A stretch of DNA of 5,907 nt, from assembly GCA_945938205.1 (NCBI GenBank), contig CAMEUL010000101.1:1-5907 (forward strand), given 5' to 3'. Numbering within the stretch: the stretch's first letter is position 1; each line of letters opens with the position of its first letter. The notes below the pieces were generated by a model. The model was not told where the DNA came from and did not search any database. It saw only the letters and a list, made by a program, of their open reading frames with translations. Of this stretch, positions 1 through 4,687 are shown piece by piece. The stretch is from an uncultured Traorella sp. Its GTDB lineage: Bacteria; Bacillota_I; Bacilli_A; Erysipelotrichales; Erysipelotrichaceae. Position numbers and translations under genes: made by a program.

Positions 1-47
1 CTAGTTTGAAAAAAGTGGTCCAAGAATTTGTCCGCACCCCCAACCAG

Positions 48-71
48 AAAAGTCGATTTACATCGACCTTT
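48..71 (-). terminator. Probable intrinsic terminator of the UvrA-like gene
   Basis: Ten bases after the stop codon of the minus-strand UvrA-like gene, the arms at 48-57 and 62-71 can pair. Read as minus-strand RNA, six perfect pairs (GTCGAT/ATCGAC) are extended by one G-U and three A-U pairs, closing on a GTAA tetraloop, and the 3' arm ends in TTTT. On the plus strand the G-U pair becomes an A-C mismatch, so the hairpin is best formed in the minus direction, as a terminator of this gene should be. The T-run is short, so termination may be incomplete. Confidence 0.55.
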
Positions 72-80
72 GTTTTCGTT

Positions 81-2327
81 TTATTTTGTTTCTTTTCTTA
101 AATATCTTGCAGTAATTGTATCACCGTTCTCAATCATTTCTTTTGGTGTACCTGTGAATACAACCTCACCGCCTTTTGTTCCTCCATCTGGACCGATATC
201 AATGATGTAGTCAGCAAGTTTCATTACATCTGTGTTATGTTCAATGACGATCACGGTATTACCTCGGTCAACAAAGGATTCAAGGATGGTAACCACCTTT
301 TCTATATCTGCCATATGTAAGCCTGTTGTTGGTTCGTCAAGAATATAGATATTACCTTTTTTCTTGATATTCTGTGCTAGCTTCACTCTTTGGCGTTCAC
401 CACCAGAGAAGGTGGAGAGTGGCTGACCGAGTGAAATATAGGAAAGTCCAACTTCTATTAGTGCACTTAACATGGATGATATTTTTTTGTTATCTTTAAA
501 GAAAGGCACAGCTTCTTCAACGCTCATATTTAACACATCAACAATTGTCTTGCCGTTCACTGTATACTTGAGTGCTTCATCGCTGTAGCGTGTACCATTA
601 CAATACTCACAGACAGTCGTTACAGGATCCATAAATATAAGCTCAGTGGTGATCATTCCTCGTCCTTTGCAATGAGGGCAAGCACCCTTGCCATTGAATG
701 TGAATAAGCCTCGATCGGCATTATTTTCACTGGCAAAGACATTTCTGATTTCGTCAAAGAAGCCCAAGAAGGTACATACGGTAGAGCGACCTGTAGCCGT
801 AACGGCACTTTGATCGATCAAAACGGTCTGATCCTCATATTGCTTTGCGAAAACCTCACGAATGAGTGATGATTTACCGCTGCCTGCAACCCCTGTCACA
901 ACACTCAATATGCCAAGAGGAATATCAACATCAACATTTTTAAGATTGTGGATATTTGCATTTCGAATGGGAAGAAAGCCTTTTGGTTTACGCACATTTT
1001 CTTTTACCTTGATCTTTGAGGAAAGAGCCTTACCTGTGATGGTTCCACTGATAAGCAAATCTTCATAGCTACCTTGGAATAAAACCTGTCCACCATTTTT
1101 ACCAGCCAATGGCCCAATATCAATTACCTCATCAGCAATGCTGATAATATCCTTATCATGTTCCACAACAAGTACTGTATTTCCTTTATCACGAAGACTT
1201 TTTAAGAGCCTTATCATTCGATGAACATCTCTTGGATGCATTCCTGTACTTGGTTCATCAAATATGTAGATCATTCCACAAAGGGAACTGCCCATATATC
1301 GTACAAGTTTAAGACGCTGGGCCTCACCACCTGAAAGTGTTGAACTTTCTCGATTCATAAAAAGATAGGGTAAGCCAATATCGATCATTCTGTCTAATGA
1401 TGCCTTCAATTGCTCAACGATAGATGATGCACGTTCATCATGGATATCATCGAGTACTTTAATGAGTTCAGAAAACTCCATTTCGCACATATCGTAAATA
1501 TTGTATCCGTTGATCTTACATGATAAAGCAGCAGCATTCAAGCGTTTCCCTTTACAGTCCGGACATTCGCATTCATATAGATATTTTGAAATCTTCTTGA
1601 GTGTATGGTCGGTATGCTCTTCGGCACTCTTCATAAGCACAAGTCGTTTGAATTGGTTGTAAACTCCTTCAATTTTTTTATCTAAGCGTTCTCCACCTTT
1701 TGTTCTGCTTCCATAAAGAAGTATGTTTTGCTCTTCTTCTGTAAGATCCTTCCACTTAACATCACTCCGGAAATATTCAGGTCGTCTATAAATTTTCCAA
1801 TAATAATTACCCTTACCAAAAGCAGGGAGTTTGAAGAAACCTTCATCATATGTTTTGTCAGCCTCAATCAGATTGGACATATTCAGGTCCATGATCTTAC
1901 CGATACCTGCACAGGTTGGACACATACCATTCGGATTATTAAATGAGAAATAGGAAGCTGGTCCAATGTGTGGAGAACCAATCCTTGAAAACATCAAACG
2001 CATCAGCGAATACATGTCACTAATAGTCCCAACGGTCGATCTTGCATTTCCACCAAGTTGAGATTGGTCGATGATGACAGACGAATTGAGATGATCGATA
2101 AGTTCTACATTTGGCTTATCATATTTTGGCAATCTTCCTCGAACCCAAGCACTATATGTTTCGTTCATTTGACGCTGGCTTTCCGCAGCAATTGTATCGA
2201 AAACAATGCTTGATTTTCCAGATCCTGACACACCTGTAAAGACTATGATCTTATTTTTGGGAATATCAAGAGAAATATCTTTTAGATTGTTTTGTTTTAA
2301 ACCTCTAATTTGAATCGGTTCTAACAT
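81..2327 (-). CDS. UvrA-like tandem ABC ATPase without UvrB-binding domain (class II UvrA type)
   Basis: Soluble ABC ATPase of the UvrA family, with two nucleotide-binding domains in one 748-residue chain. The N-terminal half has Walker A GVSGSGKSS (32-40), a split zinc module CPTC (136-139) with CPDC (255-258), signature LSGGEAQR (331-338), Walker B IYIFDEPS (353-360) and H-loop VVEHD (387-391). The C-terminal half has Walker A GVAGSGKSS (479-487), zinc module CPHC (550-553) with CEYC (573-576), signature FSGGERQR (640-647), Walker B IYILDEPT (660-667) and VIEHN (694-698). Canonical UvrA is about 940 residues. Here RIGSPH (115-120) runs almost directly into YFSFNNP (126-132), so the UvrB-binding domain and the first zinc module are absent. 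Relatives of this shape occur beside antibiotic clusters and in resistance contexts and probably act on DNA-bound drugs or adducts independently of UvrBC; that role is inference. The ATG is supported by AGGAGG at 2336-2341, 8 nt upstream. It is a stand-alone transcription unit, divergent from the kinase pseudogene. Confidence 0.93.
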   Translation of the reverse strand: MLEPIQIRGLKQNNLKDISLDIPKNKIIVFTGVSGSGKSSIVFDTIAAESQRQMNETYSAWVRGRLPKYDKPNVELIDHLNSSVIIDQSQLGGNARSTVGTISDMYSLMRLMFSRIGSPHIGPASYFSFNNPNGMCPTCAGIGKIMDLNMSNLIEADKTYDEGFFKLPAFGKGNYYWKIYRRPEYFRSDVKWKDLTEEEQNILLYGSRTKGGERLDKKIEGVYNQFKRLVLMKSAEEHTDHTLKKISKYLYECECPDCKGKRLNAAALSCKINGYNIYDMCEMEFSELIKVLDDIHDERASSIVEQLKASLDRMIDIGLPYLFMNRESSTLSGGEAQRLKLVRYMGSSLCGMIYIFDEPSTGMHPRDVHRMIRLLKSLRDKGNTVLVVEHDKDIISIADEVIDIGPLAGKNGGQVLFQGSYEDLLISGTITGKALSSKIKVKENVRKPKGFLPIRNANIHNLKNVDVDIPLGILSVVTGVAGSGKSSLIREVFAKQYEDQTVLIDQSAVTATGRSTVCTFLGFFDEIRNVFASENNADRGLFTFNGKGACPHCKGRGMITTELIFMDPVTTVCEYCNGTRYSDEALKYTVNGKTIVDVLNMSVEEAVPFFKDNKKISSMLSALIEVGLSYISLGQPLSTFSGGERQRVKLAQNIKKKGNIYILDEPTTGLHMADIEKVVTILESFVDRGNTVIVIEHNTDVMKLADYIIDIGPDGGTKGGEVVFTGTPKEMIENGDTITARYLRKETK

Positions 2328-2347
2328 AACATCAACCTCCTCTTCAA

Positions 2348-2361
2348 CAAGTGTTAACTTG
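2348..2361. promoter_or_regulatory. Operator-like dyad at the UvrA-like gene's transcription start
   Basis: CAAGTGTTAACTTG is a perfect 5-bp dyad (CAAGT/ACTTG) around a 4-bp centre. It lies directly downstream of the proposed -10 box and upstream of the RBS, covering the expected start of transcription, where a repressor would block initiation. No regulator gene for it is visible in the window. A dyad this short could also be chance. Confidence 0.35.
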
Positions 2362-2370
2362 AGTATAACA
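2362..2370 (-). promoter_or_regulatory. Extended -10 promoter of the UvrA-like gene
   Basis: On the minus strand this reads TGTTATACT, a TG-n-TATACT extended -10 element 35 nt upstream of the start codon. No good -35 hexamer lies 16-18 bp further upstream (GATATT at 17 bp), which fits an extended -10 promoter. It is the best candidate in the short space between the gene and its divergent neighbour. Confidence 0.5.
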
Positions 2371-2387
2371 TATTAAAAAAATGAAAT

Positions 2388-2397
2388 ATCGACTTTT
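2388..2397 (-). repeat. Inverted copy of AAAAGTCGAT, partner of 48-57
   Basis: The minus strand here reads AAAAGTCGAT, identical to the plus strand at 48-57, and the following bases are also similar (ATTTCAT here, TTTACAT there). The two copies face each other and enclose the whole UvrA-like gene with its promoter and terminator. This could be a short terminal inverted repeat of a mobile cassette, or coincidence between a terminator arm and AT-rich promoter DNA. No transposase or target duplication was recognised. Confidence 0.3.
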
Positions 2398-2401
2398 TTT
2401 G

Positions 2402-2424
2402 CGTTTTCAAAAGAATTGAAAATG
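2402..2424. repeat. AT-rich inverted repeat
   Basis: TTTTCAA (2404-2410) and TTGAAAA (2416-2422) are perfect 7-bp arms around AAGAA, extended by a G-T and a C-G pair. There is no T-run on either side, so it is not a convincing terminator. It lies between the two divergent promoters and its function is unknown. Confidence 0.35.
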
Positions 2425-2474
2425 GCCTTTGTCCAAAATGTGAATATAAAAAATAAGAAGTGAAATCATGTAAT

Positions 2475-2506
2475 AAAAATACAGGGTTAAAAGCTCTGTA
2501 TTTTTT
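2475..2506 (+). terminator. Terminator-like hairpin between divergent promoters
   Basis: AAAAATACAG (2475-2484) and CTGTATTTTT (2496-2505) are perfect 10-bp arms with an 11-nt interior that can pair further (one G-C, two G-U), followed by a sixth T. The A-run on the left makes it nearly symmetric, so it could terminate transcription in both directions. No gene ends here now: it sits between the UvrA-like promoter and the kinase promoter. It may be the leftover terminator of a lost gene, or an insulator. Confidence 0.6.
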
Positions 2507-2537
2507 GGTGAAATATGAATTGCAATTCAAAGAGTAA

Positions 2538-2566
2538 TTGGCATGAATAGGCAGATATTGTATAAT
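2538..2566 (+). promoter_or_regulatory. SigA-type promoter of the kinase pseudogene
   Basis: TTGGCA (2538-2543) and TATAAT (2561-2566) are separated by exactly 17 bp: one mismatch in the -35 and a perfect -10. Transcription would start near 2573, about 30 nt before the ATG at 2605. This also rules out a TTG start at 2566, which would lie inside the -10 box. Confidence 0.8.
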
Positions 2567-2604
2567 TGAAAAGCAGAAAAAATTGCGTAAAAGGAGTAAC
2601 TGCC

Positions 2605-3095
2605 ATGAAGAAGGTTATCGTCATAGGTTGTCCGGGTTCAGGGAAAACAACGTTTGCTGAAAAGCTACAAAAACGTACTGGATTACCATTGTTTTACTTG
2701 GATGCGATTTGGCACAAACCAGATAAAACTCATATTTCAAGAGAAGATTTTGATGAAAGAATATCAGAAATATTTGATATGAATTCGTGGATCATCGATG
2801 GTAATTAAAGCCGAACTGTTGAAACTAGGATTAAAATGTGTGATACCATTTTTCTGTTTGATTTACCAACCGAAACATGCATTCAAGGGGCTATATCACG
2901 ACTTGGTACTTCTCGGTATGATGTTCCTTGGATAGACGCTGAGTTAGATCCAAAACTCAGACAGGAAATGAGGAATTTCCAATTACATCATTACCAAGAA
3001 TCTATGAATTGATTGATAAATACAAAACAGGCAAGCAAGTGACAGTATTTAAATCCAGAATGCAAGCTGATGAATTTTTAAAGAATTTGTTATGA
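2605..3095 (+). pseudogene. Broken P-loop nucleotide kinase (FlaR/adenylate kinase-like), one nonsense codon and one frameshift
   Basis: The start is ATG 2605 with AAGGAG at 2591-2596. The first 67 codons give an intact P-loop start, with Walker A GCPGSGKTT at residues 8-16, followed by FYLDAIWHKP and WIIDGN, hallmarks of the small P-loop NTPases annotated as 'topology modulation protein FlaR' or adenylate kinase-like. Codon 68 is TAA (2806-2808), where relatives have Tyr (GNYSRT), so a single base change explains it. The same frame continues with SRTVETR, DTIFLFDLPTE, SRLG and DVPWID to about 2970. There one base is missing (near ATGAGGAAT), and the family's C-terminus (EEFPITSLPRIYELIDKY, KSRMQADEF) resumes one frame over and ends at TGA 3093-3095. 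Repaired, it would encode about 163 residues, a normal family length. Only the 67-residue N-terminal peptide can be made, with the P-loop but not the rest of the fold. The substrate of the intact family is not well established. Confidence 0.88.
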
Positions 3096-3148
3096 AAATG
3101 ACTCTGATTTAGAGATAATGATAGTGAAATGCTTTATCTTGGAAAATA

Positions 3149-3163
3149 GTGCAAATATTGCAC
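3149..3163. promoter_or_regulatory. Operator O1 of the XRE-MNT gene
   Basis: GTGCAAATATTGCAC is a perfect GTGCAA-N3-TTGCAC dyad just upstream of the -35 box. Together with flanking bases (3145-3163) it is the exact reverse complement of 3179-3197, so the two sites form a 19-bp inverted repeat around a 15-nt spacer that itself contains the palindrome GTTAAATTTAAC (3164-3175). The likely ligand is the XRE-type HTH encoded immediately downstream. Confidence 0.75.
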
Positions 3164-3170
3164 GTTAAAT

Positions 3171-3199
3171 TTAACAAAGTGCAATATTTGCACTATTAT
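3171..3199 (+). promoter_or_regulatory. Promoter of the XRE-MNT gene
   Basis: TTAACA (3171-3176) and TATTAT (3194-3199) are 17 bp apart, each one mismatch from consensus. Operator O2 fills positions 3179-3193 of the spacer exactly, so a bound protein would exclude RNA polymerase. The predicted start near 3206 leaves a leader of only about 10 nt before the ATG. Confidence 0.75.
3179..3193. promoter_or_regulatory. Operator O2 inside the -35/-10 spacer
   Basis: GTGCAATATTTGCAC has the same GTGCAA-N3-TTGCAC dyad as O1, starting 30 bp downstream of it, about three helical turns, so both sites would be on nearly the same DNA face. Its position between -35 and -10 indicates repression by occlusion. 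Confidence 0.75.
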
Positions 3200-3209
3200 A
3201 AACTCAGAG

Positions 3210-3224
3210 GTGCAATATGAACAG
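3210..3224. promoter_or_regulatory. Degenerate third operator over the RBS and start codon
   Basis: GTGCAATATGAACAG matches O2 at 11 of 15 positions, with the left half-site intact and the right half degraded. It starts 31 bp after O2. The GTG of the half-site is also part of the ribosome binding site GAGGTG (3207-3212), and ATG 3217 falls inside the site, which may explain why the right half cannot match. It may give cooperative binding with O1 and O2 or act as a roadblock. Confidence 0.5.
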
Positions 3225-3690
3225 TTTAAAAGATATGAGATTGGAAAAGAAAATGACTCAACAGCAGGTTGCTGATTTGGCAGGTATATCGCTTCGTTCT
3301 TATAAAACATATGAAAACGATCAAAAAAAGATAGGAACGATTAAATACAATTATTTAATAAACAAATTATCAGAAATCGATCCTATTGATGAAGAACATG
3401 GAATTCTAGAAATAGAGTTAATTAAAAAGAAATGTGCAAATGTTTTTAAAAACTATGATGTGATGTTTTGTTATCTTTTTGGTTCCTATGCAAAAGGGAA
3501 AGCAACACCAACTAGTGATGTTGATTTAATGATAGCGTCAAATATAAAGGGTATAGAGTTTTATGGGTTAGTAGAAGATTTAAGAAATGAACTTAAGAAA
3601 AAAGTTGATGTTTTTGATATGAATCAACTTTCTAACAATTTAGAATTGACAAAAGAAATACTCAAGGAAGGTATAAAAATTTATGGATAA
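3217..3690 (+). CDS. XRE-family HTH fused to minimal nucleotidyltransferase (MntA-like type VII antitoxin)
   Basis: This 157-residue protein has two domains. Residues 1-55 are an XRE/Cro-type helix-turn-helix (LKDMRLEKKMTQQQVADLAG, then SLRSYKTYEND). Residues about 63-157 are a minimal nucleotidyltransferase with the signature GS-X10-DxD: G89 S90, D101 and D103, and a likely third acidic residue D131 in KVDVFD. In type VII HEPN/MNT pairs, MntA transfers AMP from ATP to a tyrosine of the HepT RNase and so neutralises it. The fused HTH suggests that this version also represses its own promoter. All visible catalytic residues are present, so the enzyme looks intact. The start is ATG 3217 with GAGGTG at 3207-3212. 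Its stop overlaps the first codons of a truncated toxin frame, leaving an orphan antitoxin. It may be a relic, guard against related incoming systems, or act only as a regulator; these are inferences. Confidence 0.88.
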   Translation: MNSLKDMRLEKKMTQQQVADLAGISLRSYKTYENDQKKIGTIKYNYLINKLSEIDPIDEEHGILEIELIKKKCANVFKNYDVMFCYLFGSYAKGKATPTSDVDLMIASNIKGIEFYGLVEDLRNELKKKVDVFDMNQLSNNLELTKEILKEGIKIYG

Positions 3691-3709
3691 TGCGAAAAAG
3701 GATGCTTAA
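3683..3709 (+). pseudogene. Truncated start of a HepT-like (HEPN/DUF86) toxin gene
   Basis: ATG 3683 overlaps the last codons of the XRE-MNT gene in another frame and reads MDNAKKDA before TAA at 3707-3709. HEPN partners of MNT antitoxins typically begin with such a short polar stretch (M-x-N-x-K-x-D-A, then Tyr-rich helix) and overlap the antitoxin stop in just this way. The usual protein is about 110-140 residues, but no frame after 3709 continues a HEPN protein and no RX4-6HXY-type motif is seen. The identification rests on 8 codons plus gene position, so it is suggestive rather than proven. Confidence 0.55.
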
Positions 3710-3714
3710 AGCAT
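3702..3714. repeat. Small palindrome at the toxin break point
   Basis: ATGCTTAAAGCAT has 5-bp arms (ATGCT/AGCAT) around TAA, exactly where the toxin-like frame is lost. It might mark the junction of a deletion or insertion, or be chance. Confidence 0.3.
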
Positions 3715-3807
3715 TACCTATGCAGCTTGCACCTTATTGGATCTAAGATTGCAGTGCTAAATCAGAAACATACTTCTGGCAGCCACTAATTTGGGACTTG
3801 GTGTGGA

Positions 3808-3835
3808 ATTCGCGAATAATCACTTTCAAATTCGC
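3808..3835. repeat. Palindrome ATTCGCGAAT with a second ATTCGC
   Basis: A perfect 10-bp palindrome ATTCGCGAAT (3808-3817) is followed 12 nt later by ATTCGC (3830-3835). GCGAAT (3812-3817) and ATTCGC (3830-3835) can also form a 6-bp stem with a 12-nt loop. It is GC-richer than its surroundings and could be a protein-binding site or part of a mobile-element end. Confidence 0.4.
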
Positions 3836-3857
3836 AACTTATACCATTTTTACCACA

Positions 3858-3962
3858 TTATTCAGTTATTTCATTTTCTGACATTGTGCTAAAATCAATT
3901 ACATCGATTGGTTCGTCAAGTTCTTCTTGACTTTCATTTTGATTTCCTACGTGTATTTTTTT
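3858..3962 (-). pseudogene. Acidic C-terminal fragment of an unidentified minus-strand protein
   Basis: On the minus strand an open frame of 34 codons ends at TAA 3858-3860 and is bounded upstream by TAA 3963-3965. It has no plausible start codon near its beginning and no RBS in frame. It reads ESQEELDEPIDVIDFSTMSE and ends ENEITE; over one third of the residues are Asp or Glu, unlike random AT-rich DNA. I read it as the tail of a gene whose body was deleted, but do not recognise the family. A chance open frame of this length is possible. Confidence 0.35.
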
Positions 3963-4061
3963 TTAGATTATACTATATAATACGCAATAGGATGACAAAG
4001 AGGATTATTATAAAGAGTATTAGGAATTCCATAAGAATCGTTATCCTTATATTAGATTCAC

Positions 4062-4094
4062 ATGTCAAGTAAAAAACCTTGACATCTCTTTTTT
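4062..4094 (+). terminator. Inverted repeat with T-run just before rpsP (possible old terminator)
   Basis: ATGTCAAG (4062-4069) and CTTGACAT (4078-4085) are perfect 8-bp arms around an 8-nt loop, followed after TCTC-type bases by six T (4089-4094). The form is that of a weak intrinsic terminator for a gene that once lay upstream, but the right arm contains the rpsP -35 box, so it could equally be an operator. Confidence 0.45.
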
Positions 4095-4107
4095 ATTATG
4101 ATAAAGT
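4079..4107 (+). promoter_or_regulatory. Promoter of the rpsP operon
   Basis: Perfect -35 TTGACA (4079-4084), 17-bp spacer and -10 TAAAGT (4102-4107), preceded by TGA to make an extended -10. Transcription would start near 4114, leaving a leader under 20 nt with GGAGG at 4120-4124. The short leader leaves no room for a riboswitch or an S16 autoregulatory structure downstream of the start site. Confidence 0.8.
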
Positions 4108-4131
4108 ATCCAAGTAAATGGAGGAAATAAC

Positions 4132-4404
4132 ATGGCTGTTAAATTAAGATTAAAAAGAATGGGATCTAAAAAAGCACCTTTCTACAGAATTGTTGCTGCT
4201 GATTCCCGTTATCCTAGAGATGGAAGAATTATTGAACAGGTAGGAACTTATAACCCTACTAAAAACCCTGCGGAAGTAACTGTAAACGCTGAAGTTGCGA
4301 TGAAATGGTTGAAAAACGGTGCTCAGCCTAGTGACACTGTTCGTGACATTTTGTCAAAACAGGGCATCATGAAACAGTTCCACGAATCAAAGTTGTCTAA
4401 GTAA
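4132..4404 (+). CDS. rpsP: 30S ribosomal protein S16
   Basis: Full-length S16 of 90 residues, a primary-assembly protein that binds 16S rRNA in the 5' and central domains of the small subunit. The family's N-terminus is plain: MAVKLRLKRMGSKKAPFYRI (1-20), then VAADSRYPRDGR and EQVGTYNP (35-42), and the C-terminal WLKNGAQPSDTV typical of S16. The start ATG has GGAGG 7 nt upstream. Its stop codon TAA shares one base with the start of the KH-domain gene (TAATG), so the two are probably translationally coupled. It is first in the conserved rpsP-khpA-rimM-trmD order, which couples small-subunit assembly with RimM maturation. Confidence 0.98.
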   Translation: MAVKLRLKRMGSKKAPFYRIVAADSRYPRDGRIIEQVGTYNPTKNPAEVTVNAEVAMKWLKNGAQPSDTVRDILSKQGIMKQFHESKLSK

Positions 4405-4652
4405 TGATCGATTTCGAAAAAGTTTTATATAACTTGTGTGAACCCATCGTCAATGATTCACTGAATCTTTCTGTCAAACAGATGGAGACGCTGGATGAAC
4501 ATGAAATCTGTTTGCATGTTTACGCAAATAGTGATGATGTGGCACGTTTGATTGGGAAGAAGGGAGCAATGGCTTCCAGCATTCGCCAAATGATGTCAGT
4601 CGCAAGCCGCAAGGAAGATAAAAAGGTTACGATTAAATTTGAATCTTATTAG
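4404..4652 (+). CDS. khpA: KH-domain RNA-binding protein KhpA (YlqC family)
   Basis: An 82-residue single type II KH domain. The RNA-binding GxxG loop is GKKG at 51-54, in DDVARLIGKKGAMASSI, followed by the helix RQMMSVASRK and a final strand KKVTIKF. In streptococci and other Bacillota, KhpA pairs with KhpB (EloR/Jag), binds many small RNAs and mRNAs and affects cell elongation and division; in this window only the family and position can be seen. It overlaps rpsP by one base and has no clear Shine-Dalgarno of its own, so it likely depends on ribosomes finishing rpsP. A hairpin begins at its stop codon. The length is at the upper end of the usual 75-82 residues. Confidence 0.93.
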   Translation: MIDFEKVLYNLCEPIVNDSLNLSVKQMETLDEHEICLHVYANSDDVARLIGKKGAMASSIRQMMSVASRKEDKKVTIKFESY

Positions 4653-4669
4653 GATGCAGAAGCATCCTA
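4650..4669 (+). promoter_or_regulatory. Intercistronic hairpin overlapping the khpA stop codon
   Basis: TAGGATGC (4650-4657) and GCATCCTA (4662-4669) form a perfect 8-bp stem with an AGAA tetraloop. The first three bases of the stem are the khpA stop codon TAG. It is followed by a TTTTAAT stretch, then the rimM RBS. Such an element could be a leaky terminator, an RNase processing site or a 3' end stabiliser that sets rpsP-khpA above rimM-trmD expression. Confidence 0.6.
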
Positions 4670-4687
4670 TTTTAATAAGGAGGGTCT

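Larger units (their letters stand above)
3710..4061. other. Gene-poor scar region between the antitoxin gene and the rpsP operon
   Basis: No intact gene was found on either strand in this stretch. It holds a palindrome with a repeated half (3808-3835), an acidic minus-strand reading-frame remnant (3858-3962), a run of nine T (3956-3964) and AT-rich DNA with several TATAAT-like strings but no convincing -35 partner. Loss of the toxin gene at its left edge and the coding remnant in the opposite direction point to at least one past rearrangement, possibly involving a mobile element that I cannot name. Confidence 0.5.

Noticed and set aside
1..47. Possible insertion-sequence end (GTGGTCC ... TTGTCC) at the left edge
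   Set aside because: I could not find a matching inverted end elsewhere in the window or a transposase, and the stretch is too short to identify.
28..210. 60-codon plus-strand frame over the end of the UvrA-like gene
   Set aside because: It is antisense to a well-supported gene, has no RBS and its composition is that of a reversed coding frame.
862..1946. Plus- and minus-strand frames of 61-72 codons inside the UvrA-like gene
   Set aside because: All are shadows in other frames of a continuous, motif-complete ABC ATPase.
2566..2604. TTG start that would extend the kinase reading frame by 13 codons
   Set aside because: The TTG overlaps the TATAAT box of the gene's own promoter, so it is not transcribed; ATG 2605 has a proper RBS.
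3145..3197. The 19-bp inverted repeat as a transcription terminator for the kinase pseudogene
   Set aside because: There is no T-run, each arm is itself a dyad, and the second arm lies exactly between a -35 and -10 box, so an operator pair explains it better.
3966..3981. TATAAT-like strings on both strands as extra promoters
   Set aside because: No -35 hexamer at 16-18 bp on either strand and no gene positioned to use them.
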